DNA from: Musa acuminata AAA Group
Taxonomy: Eukaryota > Streptophyta > Magnoliopsida > Zingiberales > Musaceae
NCBI RefSeq assembly: GCF_036884655.1
Contig: NC_088339.1
Coordinates: 20,538,501 to 20,602,500, forward strand
DNA length: 64,000 nt
Direction of reading: 5' to 3'
Part shown: piece by piece, positions 62,081 through 64,000 of the stretch
Layout: every line of letters begins with the position of its first letter
How positions within the stretch are numbered: position 1 is the first letter of the stretch
Position numbers and translations under genes: made by a program
The notes under the pieces: generated by a model
The model's input: only the letters and a program-made list of their open reading frames with translations
The model's database searches: none
Told to the model about the DNA's origin: nothing

Positions 62081-62637
62081 TGATGTCTCATAATCTTCAA
62101 CTCAGTCCACTCAAATATGACAGCTTATCAGCATATTCCCTACACAAAGTTAAAGCTATTTCTAGGTGCTTTTCTTTATGACAAAGGAATACATTAAAGA
62201 AGTTGGTTAGCAACTATGAATATTTCTTTATGACCAAGGAATGCATTAAAGGAGTTGGTTAGCAGTTGTAAATACTTAATTTTGAAATTCCCCATGAAGG
62301 GTTGTTTCATGCACTAGTATTTATTTTGGTGTTTAGGACTTAGAAAGAATTTTAGAAACTGATGATATTTTGCAGAAGCTCTCTTGGAGTTTTCACTTAA
62401 ACTCTATATCTCTTGGATGCTTCCTTGAGTAGTGAGTCTTTTATTTTCAGTTTTGTATCCTTGTTTAATTTCCTTAGGGTGGTGAACTTTCTGCATCCCT
62501 TTGTGATTTTGAACTGGGTGGTGAGCTATTTTTCGATTTTATTGAGTTCGTACATTTTCCATTCGAAAAAACTGTATTATCGATTTTCTTTCGAGTTCTA
62601 TTCTACTTTACCCCCATTCTGCATCACGCCGATATCA
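62081..62637 (+). mobile_element. 5' LTR of a second Ty3/gypsy element
   Basis: The right end is firm: GATATCA at 62637, followed after ATT by the primer-binding site. The left end (TGATGTCTCATAATC at 62081) is a guess from the TG start and plausible size. A 50-bp direct duplication (TTTCTTTATGAC-AAGGAAT, AGTTGGTTAGCA) lies at about 62172-62270. Confidence 0.55.
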
Positions 62638-62640
62638 ATT

Positions 62641-62652
62641 TGGTATCAGAGC
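62641..62652 (+). other. Retrotransposon primer-binding site (initiator tRNA-Met)
   Basis: TGGTATCAGAGC is the standard 12-base complement of the 3' end of plant initiator tRNA-Met, used to prime reverse transcription in many plant LTR retrotransposons. It sits three bases after the LTR end and 16 bp before the gag ATG. Confidence 0.92.
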
Positions 62653-62667
62653 TAAAGGCTAGAGATT

Positions 62668-64000
62668 ATGGCAAGGCAGAATGGAAAAGATATAGTTGGT
62701 GAAGGTAGCGACCATGAAGATGATGCCGAGTTGTTGAGGCTGCAGCTACGAAGATTGCTACATAGTCTACAAGAAAAGAATGAAATAATCGAAAACTTCA
62801 AAGTAGACAAAACCAACATAAAAATGATATCCATGAATATACTTCCGATGAAGATACACCTTCTCTCCCAAGGGATTCGAGAATAGTCCAAGACGAGTGA
62901 CATAATAAATATAACCCCAGATTGGAGATTCCAAAGTTTAAAGGTAAAATAAATGTTGATGACTTTATCGATTGGCTTAATACAGTAGAAAGAATTTTCG
63001 ATTTTCATGAAGCACCAGAACAAAAGAAAGTCAAACTTGTAGCACTAAAACTTAGACGAAATGCATCTTTTTGGTAGGGAAATCTGAAGAAACAAAGAGA
63101 ACGTAAGGGGAAGAGTAAGATCGTGACATGGGAAAAAATGAAAAGGAAGCTGAAGAGAAAATATTTACCTGACAATTATCGATAAGAGATCTTTCTCAAA
63201 ATCCATGATTTTAAACAAAAAGATCTTAGTGTGGAAGAGTATATTGCAGAATTTGATAACCTAATGTTAAAAGGAGAGCTTGTGGAACCAGAAGAGCAAA
63301 CTATTGCAAGATTCTTAGGAGGTTTGAAGTATGAGATTGCTCAAGTTGTTCAACTGCAGCCATATTGGTCTTTAAATGATGTGAGCAAGCTGGCATTAAA
63401 AGTTGAAAAGCAATAGAAGTTTGAAAAAAGTTCTCGGTACGACTCAAAAGAAGGCTATACAAAAAGAGGAAGTTCCAAGCCTACTATCCAAAGCAAGGTG
63501 ATATCGAAGGTGCAAGAAAAGGGTGAAGAATCTGCTAACAGCAAAAAAACATCTAATTCTTCTACCCCAACTAGCCAAAAATACTTCAAATATCATGGTT
63601 TTGGGCATATTACTTCAGATTGTCCAAATAGGATGATTGTAACTTCGGTTGAAGATCATAGTGATGGAGGAGAAGATGAAGCTGACGACAAACCGAAATA
63701 CGATGATGATGAGGAAGAGATTACTTATGTATATCATGGTTTATCTATTGAATTGCAACGTAGCTTACAAGTGTCTTATGTAGCCAAGGATGAAAGCTGG
63801 GTGAGAAAAAACGTGTTTCACACTAAATGCATTTATCTTGGCAAGGTGTGCTTGGTGATCATCGACAGTGGTAGTTTTGAGAATGTGGTATCTTTGGAGA
63901 TTGTGCAGAAGCTAAAGTTGGATACAATCCCTCATCCACATCCATATCAATTATATTGGTTGCAAAAAGGAAATGACATCAATGTAACTAAAAGATGTTT
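62668..64000 (+). pseudogene. Gag-protease remnant of a Ty3/gypsy element, cut by the window edge
   Basis: ATG at 62668 opens MARQNGKDIVGEGSDHEDD and is stopped by TAG at 62884. After a frameshift the gag core continues (LEIPKFKGKINVDDFIDWL, then VEEYIAEFDNLML). In-frame stops lie at 63075, 63183 and 63414. The zinc knuckle at about 63582-63623 keeps its His and last Cys, but its first two Cys positions are Tyr. A retropepsin-like site (VIIDSGS) lies at about 63855-63875. The order gag, zinc knuckle, protease and the tRNA-Met primer site fit a chromovirus-like Ty3/gypsy element. Reverse transcriptase and the rest would lie beyond 64000. The copy cannot encode a working polyprotein. Confidence 0.8.

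Noticed and set aside
61458..62093. Open frames of about 200 aa on both strands in the reverse-oriented LTR
   Set aside because: An LTR with TATA box and matching ends explains the segment, and neither frame has a recognisable domain.
62413..62655. 80-aa frame overlapping the second LTR
   Set aside because: It runs through the LTR end and the primer-binding site, so it is not a gene.

Overview
This is a plant nuclear genome window, most likely from a commelinid monocot. My best guess is the banana/ginger order Zingiberales, but I hold that guess loosely because it rests on memory of similar repeats. The evidence for a plant genome is intron-rich genes with GT-AG splice sites, plant-specific gene families, LTR retrotransposons, MITE-like elements and long AT microsatellites. 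I found no prokaryotic operon, CRISPR array, tRNA or rRNA gene. I also found no undescribed multi-gene system. The least familiar items are a small DNA-transposon family with 8-bp target duplications, a duplicated core promoter on PPDK, and a gene fragment that ends next to a retrotransposon nest.

Layout. (1) 1-9834, plus strand: the nucleoporin NUP98, lacking about 100 N-terminal residues that lie left of the window. Ten exons join in one continuous frame and end just after the autoproteolysis site. (2) 10802-29863, minus strand: a complete nine-exon TVP38/TMEM64 (DedA/VTT) membrane protein of 282 aa. It is spread over 19 kb because its introns hold two solo LTRs, a long inverted-repeat element, MITE-like elements and microsatellites. 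(3) 29864-30822: a 959-bp divergent intergenic region shared with the next gene. (4) 30823-45920, plus strand: a complete 14-exon endosomal-type Na+(K+)/H+ antiporter of the NHX5/NHX6 class, 538 aa. (5) 45921-47075: an intergenic region with ABRE and G-box motifs and a 53-bp tandem duplication carrying two TATA boxes. (6) 47076-56294, plus strand: a complete 19-exon cytosolic pyruvate, phosphate dikinase of 881 aa. (7) 56936-57307: the start of an unrecognised gene, broken by an in-frame stop. (8) About 57395 to 64000: a nest of decayed Ty3/gypsy LTR retrotransposons. It holds one element with a gag remnant and a 1.2-kb field of tandem repeats, one LTR in the opposite orientation, and a second element with primer-binding site, gag and protease remnants that runs off the right edge.

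The four recognisable genes do not form a pathway. NUP98 acts at the nuclear pore, the TVP38-like protein and NHX in endomembranes, and PPDK in cytosolic pyruvate/PEP metabolism. Only the head-to-head pair TVP38-like/NHX shares a candidate regulatory region. Exon junctions were placed by hand from splice signals, reading frame and family resemblance. All three complete genes give a total coding length divisible by three with no internal stop.
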